Positions 52,065-61,192 of a DNA stretch of 64,000 bases are shown one piece after another. A program made the position numbers and the translations under genes. Within the stretch, counting starts at the first letter, position 1; every line of letters begins with the position of its first letter. This DNA is from Pseudomonadales bacterium (GTDB taxonomy: Bacteria; Pseudomonadota; Gammaproteobacteria; Pseudomonadales; Azotimanducaceae). Under the pieces are notes generated by a model that did no database searches, was not told the origin of the DNA, and saw nothing but the letters and a program-made list of their open reading frames with translations. The stretch covers positions 108,895-172,894 of the forward strand of contig JACKNX010000008.1 of assembly GCA_024234635.1 (NCBI GenBank), in the 5' to 3' direction.

Positions 52065-53261
52065 ATGACCAACTCAGACACGGCATTTCGCAACGAGGTC
52101 AGTGCCTGGCTGGAAGCCAACTGCCCGGTATCCATGCGCACGCGCATGGTGCCCGAGGAAGCCGTCAACGGCGGCAATCGCCGGCGCGGCACGAATGCCG
52201 ACGCCTATCTGTGGCTCGACCGCATGGCGGCGCGGGGGTGGACGGCGCCGACCTGGCCGCGTGTCTACGGTGGCGCGGGACTGGACAAGGATGCGTACGT
52301 GATTCTGATGGCGGAACTGCAACGACTGGGTGCACGTCCACCGCTGGGTGGCATGGGTATCACGATGCTGGGTCCCACGCTGCTGGAATTTGGCACAGAC
52401 GCCCAGAAAGCCCGCCATCTGCCCCCCATCGCACGCGGAGAAACCGCGTGGTGCCAGGGCTACAGCGAGCCTGGCGCCGGTTCCGACCTGGCGAGCCTGG
52501 CCACGCACGCAGAGGACCGGGGTGACCATTTCCTCGTCAACGGCGCCAAGATCTGGACCTCGGGCGCCCAGCACGCGGACTGGATGTTCTGCCTGGTGCG
52601 CACCGACCGCGCCGCGCCGAAACACCGCGGCATCAGCTTTCTGCTCATCGACATGACCACACCCGGGGTGACCGTTCGCCCCATCCGCATGATCAATGGC
52701 GCTTCGCCCTTCTGTCAGACTTTTTTCGACAACGTCGTCGTTCCTCGCGACAACCTGGTGGGCGCGCTCAACGACGGCTGGACGGTGGGCAAGCGCCTGT
52801 TGCAGCACGAGCGCTCGGGCCTGGCCGCCCTGGCCAGCGCCGATACGGCCGGCCCCATGGACCGTATCCGCCCCGCCCTGCCCATGCCCGAACTCGCCCG
52901 GCAGTACGGCAATGCCGGGATCGAGCCGGAATTGCGCCAGGACCTGATCGACAACGCGATGCTGCGTGCGGCGTTGCTGCTGACACAACGCCGCACACTG
53001 GAGGAGTCGGCAGCGCACACGCCTGGCGCCGCAACCTCCATCTTCAAGTACGTGGAAGCCAACTACGTGAAGGAGCAGCTTGAGCTGCAGCTGCGCATCC
53101 GTGGTACTGCCGGGCTCGGCTGGTCCGGGGACGACTTCGACGCGGATGCACTGGACAAGTGCCGGTTGTGGCTCGAGGCAAAATCAATCTCCATCGCCGG
53201 CGGCTCCAACGAAATCCAGCTCAACATCATCGCCCGGCGTGTACTTGGATTACCCGACTGA
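52065..53261 (+). CDS. acyl-CoA dehydrogenase
   Basis: About 398 residues from ATG 52065. Family signs are 'YSEPGAGSDLASLATHAEDRGDHFLVNGAKIWTSGAQHADW', 'FFDNVVVPRDNLVGALNDGW' and the C-terminal 'SISIAGGSNEIQLNIIARRVLGLPD'. It performs FAD-dependent alpha,beta-desaturation of an acyl-CoA, passing electrons to ETF. The catalytic base is in the C-terminal domain and cannot be pinned by eye. Between MaoC and a second hot-dog dehydratase, so a dedicated beta-oxidation segment, possibly steroid side-chain or branched acyl-CoA. Confidence 0.92.
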   Translation: MTNSDTAFRNEVSAWLEANCPVSMRTRMVPEEAVNGGNRRRGTNADAYLWLDRMAARGWTAPTWPRVYGGAGLDKDAYVILMAELQRLGARPPLGGMGITMLGPTLLEFGTDAQKARHLPPIARGETAWCQGYSEPGAGSDLASLATHAEDRGDHFLVNGAKIWTSGAQHADWMFCLVRTDRAAPKHRGISFLLIDMTTPGVTVRPIRMINGASPFCQTFFDNVVVPRDNLVGALNDGWTVGKRLLQHERSGLAALASADTAGPMDRIRPALPMPELARQYGNAGIEPELRQDLIDNAMLRAALLLTQRRTLEESAAHTPGAATSIFKYVEANYVKEQLELQLRIRGTAGLGWSGDDFDADALDKCRLWLEAKSISIAGGSNEIQLNIIARRVLGLPD

Positions 53262-53275
53262 AACGAGGAACCGTT

Positions 53276-54145
53276 ATGACAGATTCGCCAACGCCGATCA
53301 GCGGGCCGCTCTGGGCCGCACGCAACTGGTCCGCGGACGAGGGAGCGGGCAGCATTCACGACGACGCCACCGCCACGAAACTTGGTTTCCGCGGCGGCAC
53401 GGTCGCCGGCGACATCCACATGAACCAGTTTCCGCCCGTGCTGTTGCGCGTATTCGGCAACGCCTGGTTCGAGCGTGGCAACCTGTCACTGAATTTTCGT
53501 AACGCCACGATCGACCGCGAAGCTGTGCGGGTGTTCGCCGAGCCGCTCGTCGAAGGAGCCACGCAGACGCGGGTGTGGATGGCACGCGACGATGACCTGC
53601 TGGTCTGCGAAGGCACCGCGGCCATCGGAGATTTTTCCCGATCCGCTTTACGCAGCCGCGACCTGCGTGGCTGCGAGCCCAGTGAGCTGCGCATCCTCAG
53701 CCGCCTGGCACCTGGCATGCACCTTGGCACCTGGGAAGTGGACGCAACACCGGACCTGCAGTTCGAGCGTTACGACAGGCAGCTCATCAGCGACCCGCTG
53801 CCCTGGTATCGCGAGCCCTCCCCCTGGGGGGAGATCGTGGCTGCGCCCTGCACCTTCGTGCAGTACCTGTGGGGGACCGCCATGCGCGGCCTGAAGCCGC
53901 TCGTCGGCGAGTCGGTGGGTCTGTTTGGCGCCATGGAAATCGCCACGCCCCAGGGCCCCTTCCTGCTCAACCGCCGCTACCGCATCGAAAGTCACGTGGT
54001 GTGCGTCGGTCAGAGCCCGCAGACGGAGTACGTGTGGTACGACACCGATGCCTTCGACATGGATGGACGGCACGTTGCCTTTCTGCGCATGCAGTCGCGG
54101 GCGATGAAGGCCTCCTCCCCCGCTTATGCCGGAGCCGCCGATTGA
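53276..54145 (+). CDS. FAS1-type/MaoC-like double hot-dog dehydratase-like protein
   Basis: About 289 residues from ATG 53276 (ACGAGGAA upstream). Two hot-dog-like halves, 'GFRGGTVAGDIHMNQFPPVLLRVFG' and 'APCTFVQYLWGTAMRGLKPLVGESVGLFGAME'. The HG-type catalytic pair is altered, 'AGDIHMNQF' replacing the usual 'AHG'. It may be a non-catalytic partner or a specialised hydratase. Same operon, 14 nt after the acyl-CoA dehydrogenase gene. Confidence 0.7.
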   Translation: MTDSPTPISGPLWAARNWSADEGAGSIHDDATATKLGFRGGTVAGDIHMNQFPPVLLRVFGNAWFERGNLSLNFRNATIDREAVRVFAEPLVEGATQTRVWMARDDDLLVCEGTAAIGDFSRSALRSRDLRGCEPSELRILSRLAPGMHLGTWEVDATPDLQFERYDRQLISDPLPWYREPSPWGEIVAAPCTFVQYLWGTAMRGLKPLVGESVGLFGAMEIATPQGPFLLNRRYRIESHVVCVGQSPQTEYVWYDTDAFDMDGRHVAFLRMQSRAMKASSPAYAGAAD

Positions 54146-54231
54146 GTAGGCGACCTGCGACCATGCACGGATTGTCCGGCGCCCACAAGAAGCCCTACGA
54201 TCCGGAGCTGGAATAACGGGGAGAAGAGCCA

Positions 54232-55407
54232 ATGAAGACGCCAACGCAGCACATCCTGGAGGCCGCCCACACGCTGCGGGAGGATGCAATTCCCGGTGAC
54301 AGACAGGGGAATCTCACCCAGCGCACGGTGGATATCCTCAGGGCATCCGGCGGGTTCCGGCTGTTGCTCGCCCGCGACCTGGGCGGCTACGAGGAACACC
54401 CCAACGAATTCCTGAACTGGGCGATGGCCGTGGGCGCCCAGCAGCCTTCCGCGGGCTGGATCGCCGGTGTCGTGGGCGTACACCCCTGGGAGATCTCCTT
54501 CATGCATCCCCGGTTGCAGCAGGAGATCTACGGGGAGGATCCGGATACCTGGGCCGCCTCGCCCTATGCGCCTTTTGGTCGTGCCAGACCGGTTGATGGC
54601 GGCTTCCTGCTGACCGGGGAATGGCCCTACTCCACGGGTACCGACTACAGCCAGTGGGTGATACTGGGTGGCGTGGTGATCAACGCCGACGGCAGCACAC
54701 CAGAAGGACCGCCGGACGTGCGCCATTTCGTCCTGCCGCGCGGCGACTACGAGATCGTGGACGGCAGCTGGAACGTCATGGGTCTGAAGGGCACCGGCAG
54801 CAAGAACGTACGCATGACCGACGCCTTCGTACCGGATTACCGGGTGGTCGAATCAAGCAAGGTCAACGAGGGGGTCTACGCCGAGGAGCGGCGCCCAGGC
54901 TCACCCCTCTACGCGCTGGGCTTTGGCGTGATGTTTCCCGCCGCCATTGCGGCGGGCACCCTCGGCATCGCCGGGGGCTACCTGCGGGAACAACGTAGTT
55001 ACATGGCGGGGCGGATCTCGGTGATGGGCAAAGTGGCGAAGTCCGATCCCGCCTACCTCACCGCGCTGGCGGTAGCGGAATCGGACCTTGCCGCCAGCCG
55101 GTGCCACCTGCTGCACATCACCGGCGAGTTGTACGACTACGTCAAGGCCCGCAACAAGGTAACGCCTGAACAGCGCCTGCGTTTCCGCCTGGATCAGGTA
55201 CGGGCTACTGACCGCGTCTACGAGACGCTGGCACCGCTGGCCCGGTTGGCCGGCTCCGCCGGCATACAGGAAGCCAACGGTCTGGAACGCTGGTGGCGCG
55301 ATCTGCACACCGCCATCACTCACGTGTGCAACGTGCGGAATGACATCTACTTCCCATGGGGACTGCACAGTTTCGGCGGAGACATCCCTCCCGGCACCCT
55401 GTACTGA
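54232..55407 (+). CDS. flavin-dependent monooxygenase, acyl-CoA dehydrogenase fold (HsaA-like)
   Basis: 391 residues. N-terminus 'HILEAAHTLREDAIPGDRQGNLTQRTVDILRASGGFRLLLARDLGGYEEHP', 'PSAGWIAGVVGVHPWEIS' and 'GSWNVMGLKGTGSKNVRMTDAFVPDYRVV', then a long C-terminal helical domain. The 'SWNVMGLKGTGS' phrase is typical of the group D monooxygenases (HsaA, HpaB, DszC) that use free reduced flavin to hydroxylate a phenol. The next gene is a VOC ring-cleavage enzyme, the same hydroxylase-plus-cleavage pairing as HsaA/HsaC. A partner flavin reductase was not found. Confidence 0.82.
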   Translation: MKTPTQHILEAAHTLREDAIPGDRQGNLTQRTVDILRASGGFRLLLARDLGGYEEHPNEFLNWAMAVGAQQPSAGWIAGVVGVHPWEISFMHPRLQQEIYGEDPDTWAASPYAPFGRARPVDGGFLLTGEWPYSTGTDYSQWVILGGVVINADGSTPEGPPDVRHFVLPRGDYEIVDGSWNVMGLKGTGSKNVRMTDAFVPDYRVVESSKVNEGVYAEERRPGSPLYALGFGVMFPAAIAAGTLGIAGGYLREQRSYMAGRISVMGKVAKSDPAYLTALAVAESDLAASRCHLLHITGELYDYVKARNKVTPEQRLRFRLDQVRATDRVYETLAPLARLAGSAGIQEANGLERWWRDLHTAITHVCNVRNDIYFPWGLHSFGGDIPPGTLY

Positions 55408-55433
55408 CAAGCTGACGAACAACGGAGAAAATC

Positions 55434-56318
55434 ATGAGCAAGGCTGCCGTCCGCGCGCTGGGTTATCTGGAACTGGGCGTTTCCAGCCTTGCCAACTGGG
55501 AGGATTTCGCCCGCGACATCCTGGGTGTGCAGGCGAATCGCGATGGCAACGCCCTGAACCTGCGCTACGACGCAGACTGCTGGCGTCTGCGCCTGGTGCA
55601 GACCGGCGAGGACGACATCCGCTGTGCCGGTTTCGAAGCAGCGGACAGCGCGCATCTGCAGGCGATCGTCGCACGGCTTCAGGCACAGGGTGTGGCGGTT
55701 TCCGCCGCATCCGCCGAGGCCGCGGCCGCTCGTCGCGTCAGCGAGCTTGTCTGCCTGAACGACCCGTTCGGTCTGCCCATGGAGATCTATGTCGGCAATC
55801 GCTCCGCCCCGGGCGCATTCGAGTCTCCACGAGGCGTGGCGGGCTTTGTTACGGCAGGACAGGGACTTGGGCACATCGTGCTCACTGCGCCGGAACCGGA
55901 CAGAATGAAGCGGTTCGCGCTGGAAGGCCTTGGCTTCCTGCTGTCGGACAATATCTTCATGGGGCCACCCGGTCACCAGCTCGAAGTCACCTTCCTGCAC
56001 TGCAATCCACGCCACCACACGCTGGCATTTGCCGCCATACCCGCGTCGAAGCGCCTGAATCACATCATGCTGCAGCTTCAGGATCTGGACGACGTTGGTC
56101 GGGGTCTTGATACCGCAGCCCGCGCCGGCGTGCCGATTTCCTCGTCACTCGGCCGGCATACGAATGACCGCATGACGAGCTTCTACATGCGCTCGCCGTC
56201 GGGCTTCGACATCGAGTACGGTTTTGGCGGCGTGGAGATCGACGATGCCACCTGGCAGCCGGAGGTCTATCACGCCCCCAGCATCTGGGGTCACAGAGGC
56301 GCCCTGAATCCGGCCTGA
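55434..56318 (+). CDS. type I extradiol dioxygenase (BphC/HsaC-like)
   Basis: 294 residues, two VOC domains. The C-terminal active domain keeps the 2-His-1-carboxylate iron set: His in GLGHIVL (about 145), His in LNHIMLQ (about 205) and Glu in FDIEYGFG (about 263). 'SPSGFDIEYGFGG' is the extradiol signature. It opens a catechol-type ring next to the hydroxyls (meta-cleavage). Follows the flavin monooxygenase gene by 26 nt; substrate could be a steroid-derived catechol or another aromatic. Confidence 0.88.
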   Translation: MSKAAVRALGYLELGVSSLANWEDFARDILGVQANRDGNALNLRYDADCWRLRLVQTGEDDIRCAGFEAADSAHLQAIVARLQAQGVAVSAASAEAAAARRVSELVCLNDPFGLPMEIYVGNRSAPGAFESPRGVAGFVTAGQGLGHIVLTAPEPDRMKRFALEGLGFLLSDNIFMGPPGHQLEVTFLHCNPRHHTLAFAAIPASKRLNHIMLQLQDLDDVGRGLDTAARAGVPISSSLGRHTNDRMTSFYMRSPSGFDIEYGFGGVEIDDATWQPEVYHAPSIWGHRGALNPA

Positions 56319-56362
56319 CAGCACGCTCGCCCGTCGGCATCCACCAGCGCGGGAAGCCTGTT

Positions 56363-56381
56363 CGTGCCGGATGCCGGCACG
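56363..56381. terminator. hairpin between convergent genes
   Basis: 8-bp perfect stem CGTGCCGG / CCGGCACG with loop ATG, followed by a T/C run, between the extradiol gene and the facing M20 peptidase gene. Confidence 0.5.
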
Positions 56382-56460
56382 TTCCCCCGGCGCACGGCGG
56401 TGACGAGCTCGTCCGAGCGAACGACGGCAGTCCGAGTCCCGGTACGGCAGCCTTGCCGCA

Positions 56461-57873
56461 TTACTCCCCGCCGACGTAGCGCTTCACCAGACGATCGAGG
56501 AATTCCCGACCGCGATACAGCGATTCCACCGGGATGCCTTCGTTGAGCCCGTGCGCCCGCACCCTTTCCGGCTGCACGAACAGACCGTTGACGCCATACG
56601 TGGGAATACCGGCCGGCGTCAGGAAGCGACCGTCGGTGCCACCCGCCTGCAAATGCGGCAACACGGGTACACCCGGCCACATTTCGCCGGAAATCTGTTC
56701 GATCGGACCCAGGATTTCCGCCGTCAACGCCGGCGGCGGTGAGGTGGTTTCCGGTGGATCGGCGAAGCTCACCACAACGTCCGGATCGCCGATCACCTGT
56801 TCCAGCTCCCGCCGGATGGCTGCCTGTTCGCGCCCTGGAAATATGCGGCAATTCACGTTGGCCGTGGCGCGCTGGGGCAAGGCGTTGGGTGCATGCCCCG
56901 CACTCAGCTGCGTGGCCACGCAGGTGGTACGCAGGATGGCGTTGAAACTCGGATCCGCCAGCACCCTGGCCAGCGCCTCGGGCGCCGGAGGCTCTTGCAG
57001 AATGGCCAGCAGGTCCGCTGCCTGCTCTTGCGGGGCCATCCCGGCCAGCCGCTGGAAGTAGGCGCGCGTGGTGTCGTTGAATTCAACCACAAACTCATGG
57101 TCGGCGATCCTGCGCAGCGCCGTCGCCAGACGGTAGATCGCGTTGTCCTTCACCGGCCGCGAGGAGTGCCCGCCCGGATTGCGAACTTCCAGCCGGAAAT
57201 CCTGGTAGGTTTTCTCGCCCGCCTGCACGCCGTTGTACACAGGCGTGCCCTCCGGCGACAGAATGCCCATCGTGCCTTCGTTCAGCGCAAACCCGGCGTC
57301 GAGCAGGTCTCGATGGTGCTCAACCAGATAATGCGCGCCATTGAAGGTATTCGGCGTTTCCTCGCCGCACGTCAAAGCCAGTTTCACGGTGCGTTCAGGC
57401 CGATAGCCGGAGGTCTTCATGCGCACGAGAATGTCCACGAAGATGGCGGCCATTGCCTTGTCGTCCATGGTTCCACGACCGTAGAAGTAGCCGTCTTCCT
57501 CGACGAGCGTGAACGGATCCCGCTCCCAGTCTTCTCGGTTGGCCTCCACCACGTCGAGATGCGCCAGCAGCAGTACTGCCTTCGCGTCTGGATCGAGTCC
57601 CGGCAACGCGGCGATCAGGTTGCCCTGTTGCGGCCAGCCAGGCGGCACGATGACCTGTATGTTCTGGCTCGCGATACCGGCGGTGCGCAGCCTGTGCGCC
57701 ATGGCATTGGCCGCCTCGGTGCAACTTCCCGACGACAGGGTGGTGTTGATCTCCACGAGTTGTTTGTAAATGGCGCGAAAATCCGCCCGACTGGCATCCA
57801 GCTCATCCGCGAGCACCGGCGCCCGCCACAGGCAACCCAACAGGACCAGGCCGGTCATCAGACTGCGTGTCAT
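56461..57873 (-). CDS. exported M20-family metallopeptidase
   Basis: 470 residues with signal peptide MTRSLMTGLVLLGCLWRAPVLA. Zn-peptidase motifs 'LLLAHLDVV' (H-x-D), 'GRGTMDDKAMAAIFVDI' (bridging Asp), 'CGEETPNTFNG' (catalytic Glu-Glu) and C-terminal 'HLQAGGTDGRFL' with lid domain 'RNPGGHSSRP'. It cleaves peptides or acylated amino acids in the periplasm or outside. No obvious link to the catabolic operon it faces. Confidence 0.92.
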   Translation of the reverse strand: MTRSLMTGLVLLGCLWRAPVLADELDASRADFRAIYKQLVEINTTLSSGSCTEAANAMAHRLRTAGIASQNIQVIVPPGWPQQGNLIAALPGLDPDAKAVLLLAHLDVVEANREDWERDPFTLVEEDGYFYGRGTMDDKAMAAIFVDILVRMKTSGYRPERTVKLALTCGEETPNTFNGAHYLVEHHRDLLDAGFALNEGTMGILSPEGTPVYNGVQAGEKTYQDFRLEVRNPGGHSSRPVKDNAIYRLATALRRIADHEFVVEFNDTTRAYFQRLAGMAPQEQAADLLAILQEPPAPEALARVLADPSFNAILRTTCVATQLSAGHAPNALPQRATANVNCRIFPGREQAAIRRELEQVIGDPDVVVSFADPPETTSPPPALTAEILGPIEQISGEMWPGVPVLPHLQAGGTDGRFLTPAGIPTYGVNGLFVQPERVRAHGLNEGIPVESLYRGREFLDRLVKRYVGGE

Positions 57874-57974
57874 GTTTCCTCCCTTTTCGTTACCCGGCAG
57901 CCCACTGTGGGGAACTGCGCATGGCCTTCAACGCTCAGGCTCGTATCATGGCACGTTAACGGTGTCGGGACGGA

Positions 57975-59036
57975 ATGGCCGCGATGAACACCCACGACCC
58001 GACCGGGTCATCACCACTTCAGGCGCTGGCGGAGGCCGGGGTCGCTGTCGGCACCCACCCGCCGCAGGTGCCGGGCCAGCTGCCATTGCTCGACACCGAG
58101 GCGACCCACGCCGCGCTCGAGAAGCGCATGGGGCGAATCCACGCCAGCGTGCGACTGGGCATGGAACGCGACCATGCTGCCCAGGCCTTTGGCCAGGGCA
58201 TGAACTTCCTGCACCTGGAAAACATGCCGCCGGTAGCCATCGCCATCGAACTGCTGCTACGCCTTACCGGCACGTGGCGACGCGGCCTTGCCAACGCGGC
58301 GCGCGTGGAACTGACCCGGAACACGCTGACGCTGGCGCACCTGCCAACGGCGTTTGATGGTTATCGCGTGCTGCACCTGAGCGATCTGCACGTGGACATG
58401 TGCGCGCCGGCCATGGCTACCGTTGGCAAACTTGTGAGCGACCTGCACTACGATCTGTGCGTGCTGACGGGTGATTACCGGGGGCGGACCTGGGGAGACA
58501 CCGGCCAGTGCCTCGAGGGCATGCAACGTCTGCGCAAGGCACTGAGAGGCACGGTATACGCCGTGCTCGGCAACCACGATTCCATCACCATGGTGCCGGA
58601 TCTCGAAGCGATGGGATTCCACGTACTGCTCAACGAATCCGTGAAGCTGACGCGGGATGGCGCCGCCATCCATCTGGCTGGCGTTGACGACGCGCACTTC
58701 TTCCGCGCGGACAATCTGGAAAACGCCGCCGCTGGCATTCCACGGGAGGCCGTTGCCATCCTTCTGTCCCACACGCCGGAAATCTACCGCCAGGCAGCGC
58801 ACGCCGGCTTCGACATCATGCTCAGCGGGCACACGCATGGTGGACAGATCTGCCTGCCGGGGGGCGTTCCCATCATTCTGGAGTCCCGCATGCCGCGTCG
58901 CTTCGGCGCGGGCCCCTGGCGCTACGGGACCCTCGAAGGCTACACCTCCCGTGGCGCCGGCTCCTCGGTAGTGCCGGTGCGGTTCAACAATCAACCCGAA
59001 ATCACCCTGCATCAGCTGGTTCGGCGGGTTCCCTGA
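57975..59036 (+). CDS. YaeI-like calcineurin metallophosphoesterase
   Basis: 353 residues (ATG 57984 also possible). The C-terminal ~230 residues hold the two-metal motifs: LSDLHVDM, TGDYRGR, LGNHDS, LLSHTPEIY and LSGHTHGGQ. The first 110 residues are alpha-helical and unlike the family; there is no clear membrane helix. YaeI-type enzymes hydrolyse phosphodiesters, including lipid-linked ones. Second such enzyme in the window. Substrate unknown. Confidence 0.82.
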   Translation: MAAMNTHDPTGSSPLQALAEAGVAVGTHPPQVPGQLPLLDTEATHAALEKRMGRIHASVRLGMERDHAAQAFGQGMNFLHLENMPPVAIAIELLLRLTGTWRRGLANAARVELTRNTLTLAHLPTAFDGYRVLHLSDLHVDMCAPAMATVGKLVSDLHYDLCVLTGDYRGRTWGDTGQCLEGMQRLRKALRGTVYAVLGNHDSITMVPDLEAMGFHVLLNESVKLTRDGAAIHLAGVDDAHFFRADNLENAAAGIPREAVAILLSHTPEIYRQAAHAGFDIMLSGHTHGGQICLPGGVPIILESRMPRRFGAGPWRYGTLEGYTSRGAGSSVVPVRFNNQPEITLHQLVRRVP

Positions 59037-59070
59037 CGTTTGCCGCGCAGCGACGCCGTCATTGCCGCAC

Positions 59071-59565
59071 TCAGTAGGGCCGATCACGCAGACCGAGTGC
59101 AAACAGCACCCGTGACGCCAGCAATTCGCCGACGAAAAACAAGCCCCCCACAAGCAGAATCTCTGGCGCACCAAGCGGCAACCATGCCCGCAGCACCAGG
59201 GCCGGAAGGATCGCTTCAGGCAGCTGGTCGAGTCCAAGGGCCTGGCTGCTGGGCGCCAGGCCCCGGCGCCGCTTGAGAAAAGAAGACAGACAATCACCCG
59301 TCATGGCCGCCAGCGCCGCCAGCATTCCCGAATACCACGGCAGGCTCAGCAGCATCGCGACCGGTACGCATATCACGACGGCCGCGATGACGCCTCGCCA
59401 CGTCTTGGAATGCCCCAGCAAGGGCCGGCCGTCACGCCAGGTCAACCCGCCATCGAGAGGCCACGCATAACGCGCACCCAGCCAGCGCCTGGCAAGCAAC
59501 GGCGCAAAATTGGCTGCACCGATCAGGACGAGGCAGTCGACTACCGCCGGCACGTGCACATTCAT
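59071..59565 (-). CDS. CarS-like integral membrane protein (CDP-archaeol synthase family)
   Basis: About 164 residues from ATG 59565. Four to five membrane helices; 'PLLGHSKTWRG' and 'TGDCLSSFLKRRRGL' with 'LDQLPEA' are the DUF46/CarS signature (CTP:lipid cytidylyltransferase region). Archaeal CarS makes CDP-archaeol; bacterial members have no settled role but presumably activate a lipid with CTP in the inner membrane. Downstream of rubredoxin and P450 on the same strand, though 97 nt away. It may connect to lipid metabolism elsewhere in the window. Confidence 0.8.
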   Translation of the reverse strand: MNVHVPAVVDCLVLIGAANFAPLLARRWLGARYAWPLDGGLTWRDGRPLLGHSKTWRGVIAAVVICVPVAMLLSLPWYSGMLAALAAMTGDCLSSFLKRRRGLAPSSQALGLDQLPEAILPALVLRAWLPLGAPEILLVGGLFFVGELLASRVLFALGLRDRPY

Positions 59566-59662
59566 TACCAGCCATTGAACGTCAGAGCCATGCGTGGTGC
59601 CAACTCCCATGCACTGACAAGCCAGGCTACCGTGAGCGGGGACGGTGCCGTCTCTCGCACCG

Positions 59663-59845
59663 TCAGTCGTCGGTGAGCAATTCGTAGTCAGCCTTTTCCG
59701 CGCCACACTGTGGACAGATCCAGTCTTCCGGTAAATCCTCCCAGCGCGTGCCCGCGGCAACGCCCTGTTCGGGCAATCCCAGCGCCTCATCGTATTCGAA
59801 GTTGCAGAACAGACACCGGTATCGTCTGGAAGGTCGGCTACTCAT
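59663..59845 (-). CDS. rubredoxin
   Basis: 60 residues with Cys11-x2-Cys14 (YRCLFC) and Cys44-x2-Cys47 (ICPQCG) binding one iron. This is the AlkG-type short rubredoxin, a one-electron carrier. It is 9 nt downstream of the P450 gene, so probably cotranscribed. Rubredoxins usually serve alkane hydroxylases (AlkB); pairing with a P450 is unusual. Confidence 0.95.
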   Translation of the reverse strand: MSSRPSRRYRCLFCNFEYDEALGLPEQGVAAGTRWEDLPEDWICPQCGAEKADYELLTDD

Positions 59846-59854
59846 CCCACGCTC

Positions 59855-61129
59855 CTATTCCACTTCAAAGCGTATCGGTACCGTCTTCGGACCAATGACG
59901 AAGGTCGAACGGTAGAGCCTGGGAACACCCGCAAGTTCCACCGACTTCAGGCGTGGAATCAGCGCCTCCCACAACAACCGCATCTCCAGCCGCGCCAGGT
60001 GCTGGCCAAGGCAGACGTGGGGGCCGGAACCAAAGGCGATCTGCTTGCCGCGCGGGCGATCGATATCGAACTCGTCCGGATCCGGATACACCGATTCGTC
60101 CCGACTGGCGCTGTGATACGACAACAGGATCCAGTCGCCCTTCTTCACGGGCTGTCCAGCGACTTCGGTGTCTTCCGTTGCCGAACGCATGAAGGTCTTC
60201 ACCGCACTGGCCCAACGCACCGACTCTTCCACGAAGCCGGCGATATCCTGTGGATTGTCTTTCAATCGTCTGAGCAGTTCCGGGCGCTCGGCCAGCGCCC
60301 ACATGGCGCCGGACGTCGTGTTGGATGTTGTGTCATGGCCGGCGCCGGAGGAGATGATGTAGTACCCCATCAGCTGACGATGCGTGAGGTACTCGCCGTC
60401 GATCGTCGCATTCGCCATGATACTGTGCAGCGATCCGGTTGGATTCTCCCGATACGCTTTTGTCACGGGCGCAAAGTACTCATCGAATTCGCGCAGCGTG
60501 TTCCTGACGAACATCGCCATGGACTCCACCGGCGGCAGCTCGGCACCGGAGGCGTTGAGGTCCGCATCCGCGCCGCCGAACATCTCCTGCGTGAGTCGCA
60601 ACATCAGCGGCTCATCTTTCTCCGGCACGCCGAGCAGTTGCATCACTACCCGGAGCGGATACCAGTAGGCGACATCCCGGGCGAAATCGCAGGTTGGAGC
60701 AAGTTTGATCATGCGATCGGCGAACAGGCTGGCGGTCGCCCGGATATCCTCCTGCACGGCGCGCAGTGACGCCGGCGTGAGGGCCTTGAAGGTGATCTCC
60801 CTCAGCGCCTTGTGTTCTTCGCCGTCAACCGATACCAGCGAGCGGATCAGGTTGGGATCCCCCCCCGTGACCTGCTTCGTCAGTTCAATCACCGCGGCAG
60901 GACTCATGAAGGTAGACCTGTCCCCATTGTGGAAAACGTCGGAACGCTTCTCGATATCCAGCACGTCGGCATGCCGCGTCGCCACCCAGAACGGGTCGAA
61001 ACCATCCGGATGCGCACGGGCGAACGGAGCATCGCGACGCAGCTGCGCAAACAGGGCATTGATGCGTTCCGGATCGGCGTAAACATCCGGGTTCACCAGC
61101 ATGTTCGACAATTCACGACTCAACTCCAC
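59855..61129 (-). CDS. cytochrome P450
   Basis: About 424 residues. GTG 61129 is chosen because GGAGG lies 6 nt before it (TTG 61135 would touch the SD). I-helix 'IISSGAGHDTTSNTT', ExxR in 'VEESVRW' and the haem loop 'FGSGPHVCLGQHLAR' are intact, so active. It is of the bacterial class I soluble type, with no sequence I would tie to CYP153. Terminal-hydroxylation or steroid oxidation is possible. A perfect FNR box lies 64-77 nt upstream. Electron donors could be the adjacent rubredoxin or the ferredoxin at 20.7 kb. Confidence 0.93.
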   Translation of the reverse strand: MELSRELSNMLVNPDVYADPERINALFAQLRRDAPFARAHPDGFDPFWVATRHADVLDIEKRSDVFHNGDRSTFMSPAAVIELTKQVTGGDPNLIRSLVSVDGEEHKALREITFKALTPASLRAVQEDIRATASLFADRMIKLAPTCDFARDVAYWYPLRVVMQLLGVPEKDEPLMLRLTQEMFGGADADLNASGAELPPVESMAMFVRNTLREFDEYFAPVTKAYRENPTGSLHSIMANATIDGEYLTHRQLMGYYIISSGAGHDTTSNTTSGAMWALAERPELLRRLKDNPQDIAGFVEESVRWASAVKTFMRSATEDTEVAGQPVKKGDWILLSYHSASRDESVYPDPDEFDIDRPRGKQIAFGSGPHVCLGQHLARLEMRLLWEALIPRLKSVELAGVPRLYRSTFVIGPKTVPIRFEVE

Positions 61130-61192
61130 GGGCAACCTCCTGCCGGACTTCCGTTACTGTGTCTCAGTGTGACCGGCACGCAGGGTTTGCAG

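Noticed and set aside
59855..61129. Naming the intact P450 as CYP153
   Set aside because: Its N-terminus lacks the IDVSRP...HYC phrase seen in the remnant at 44855, so it is another P450 family.
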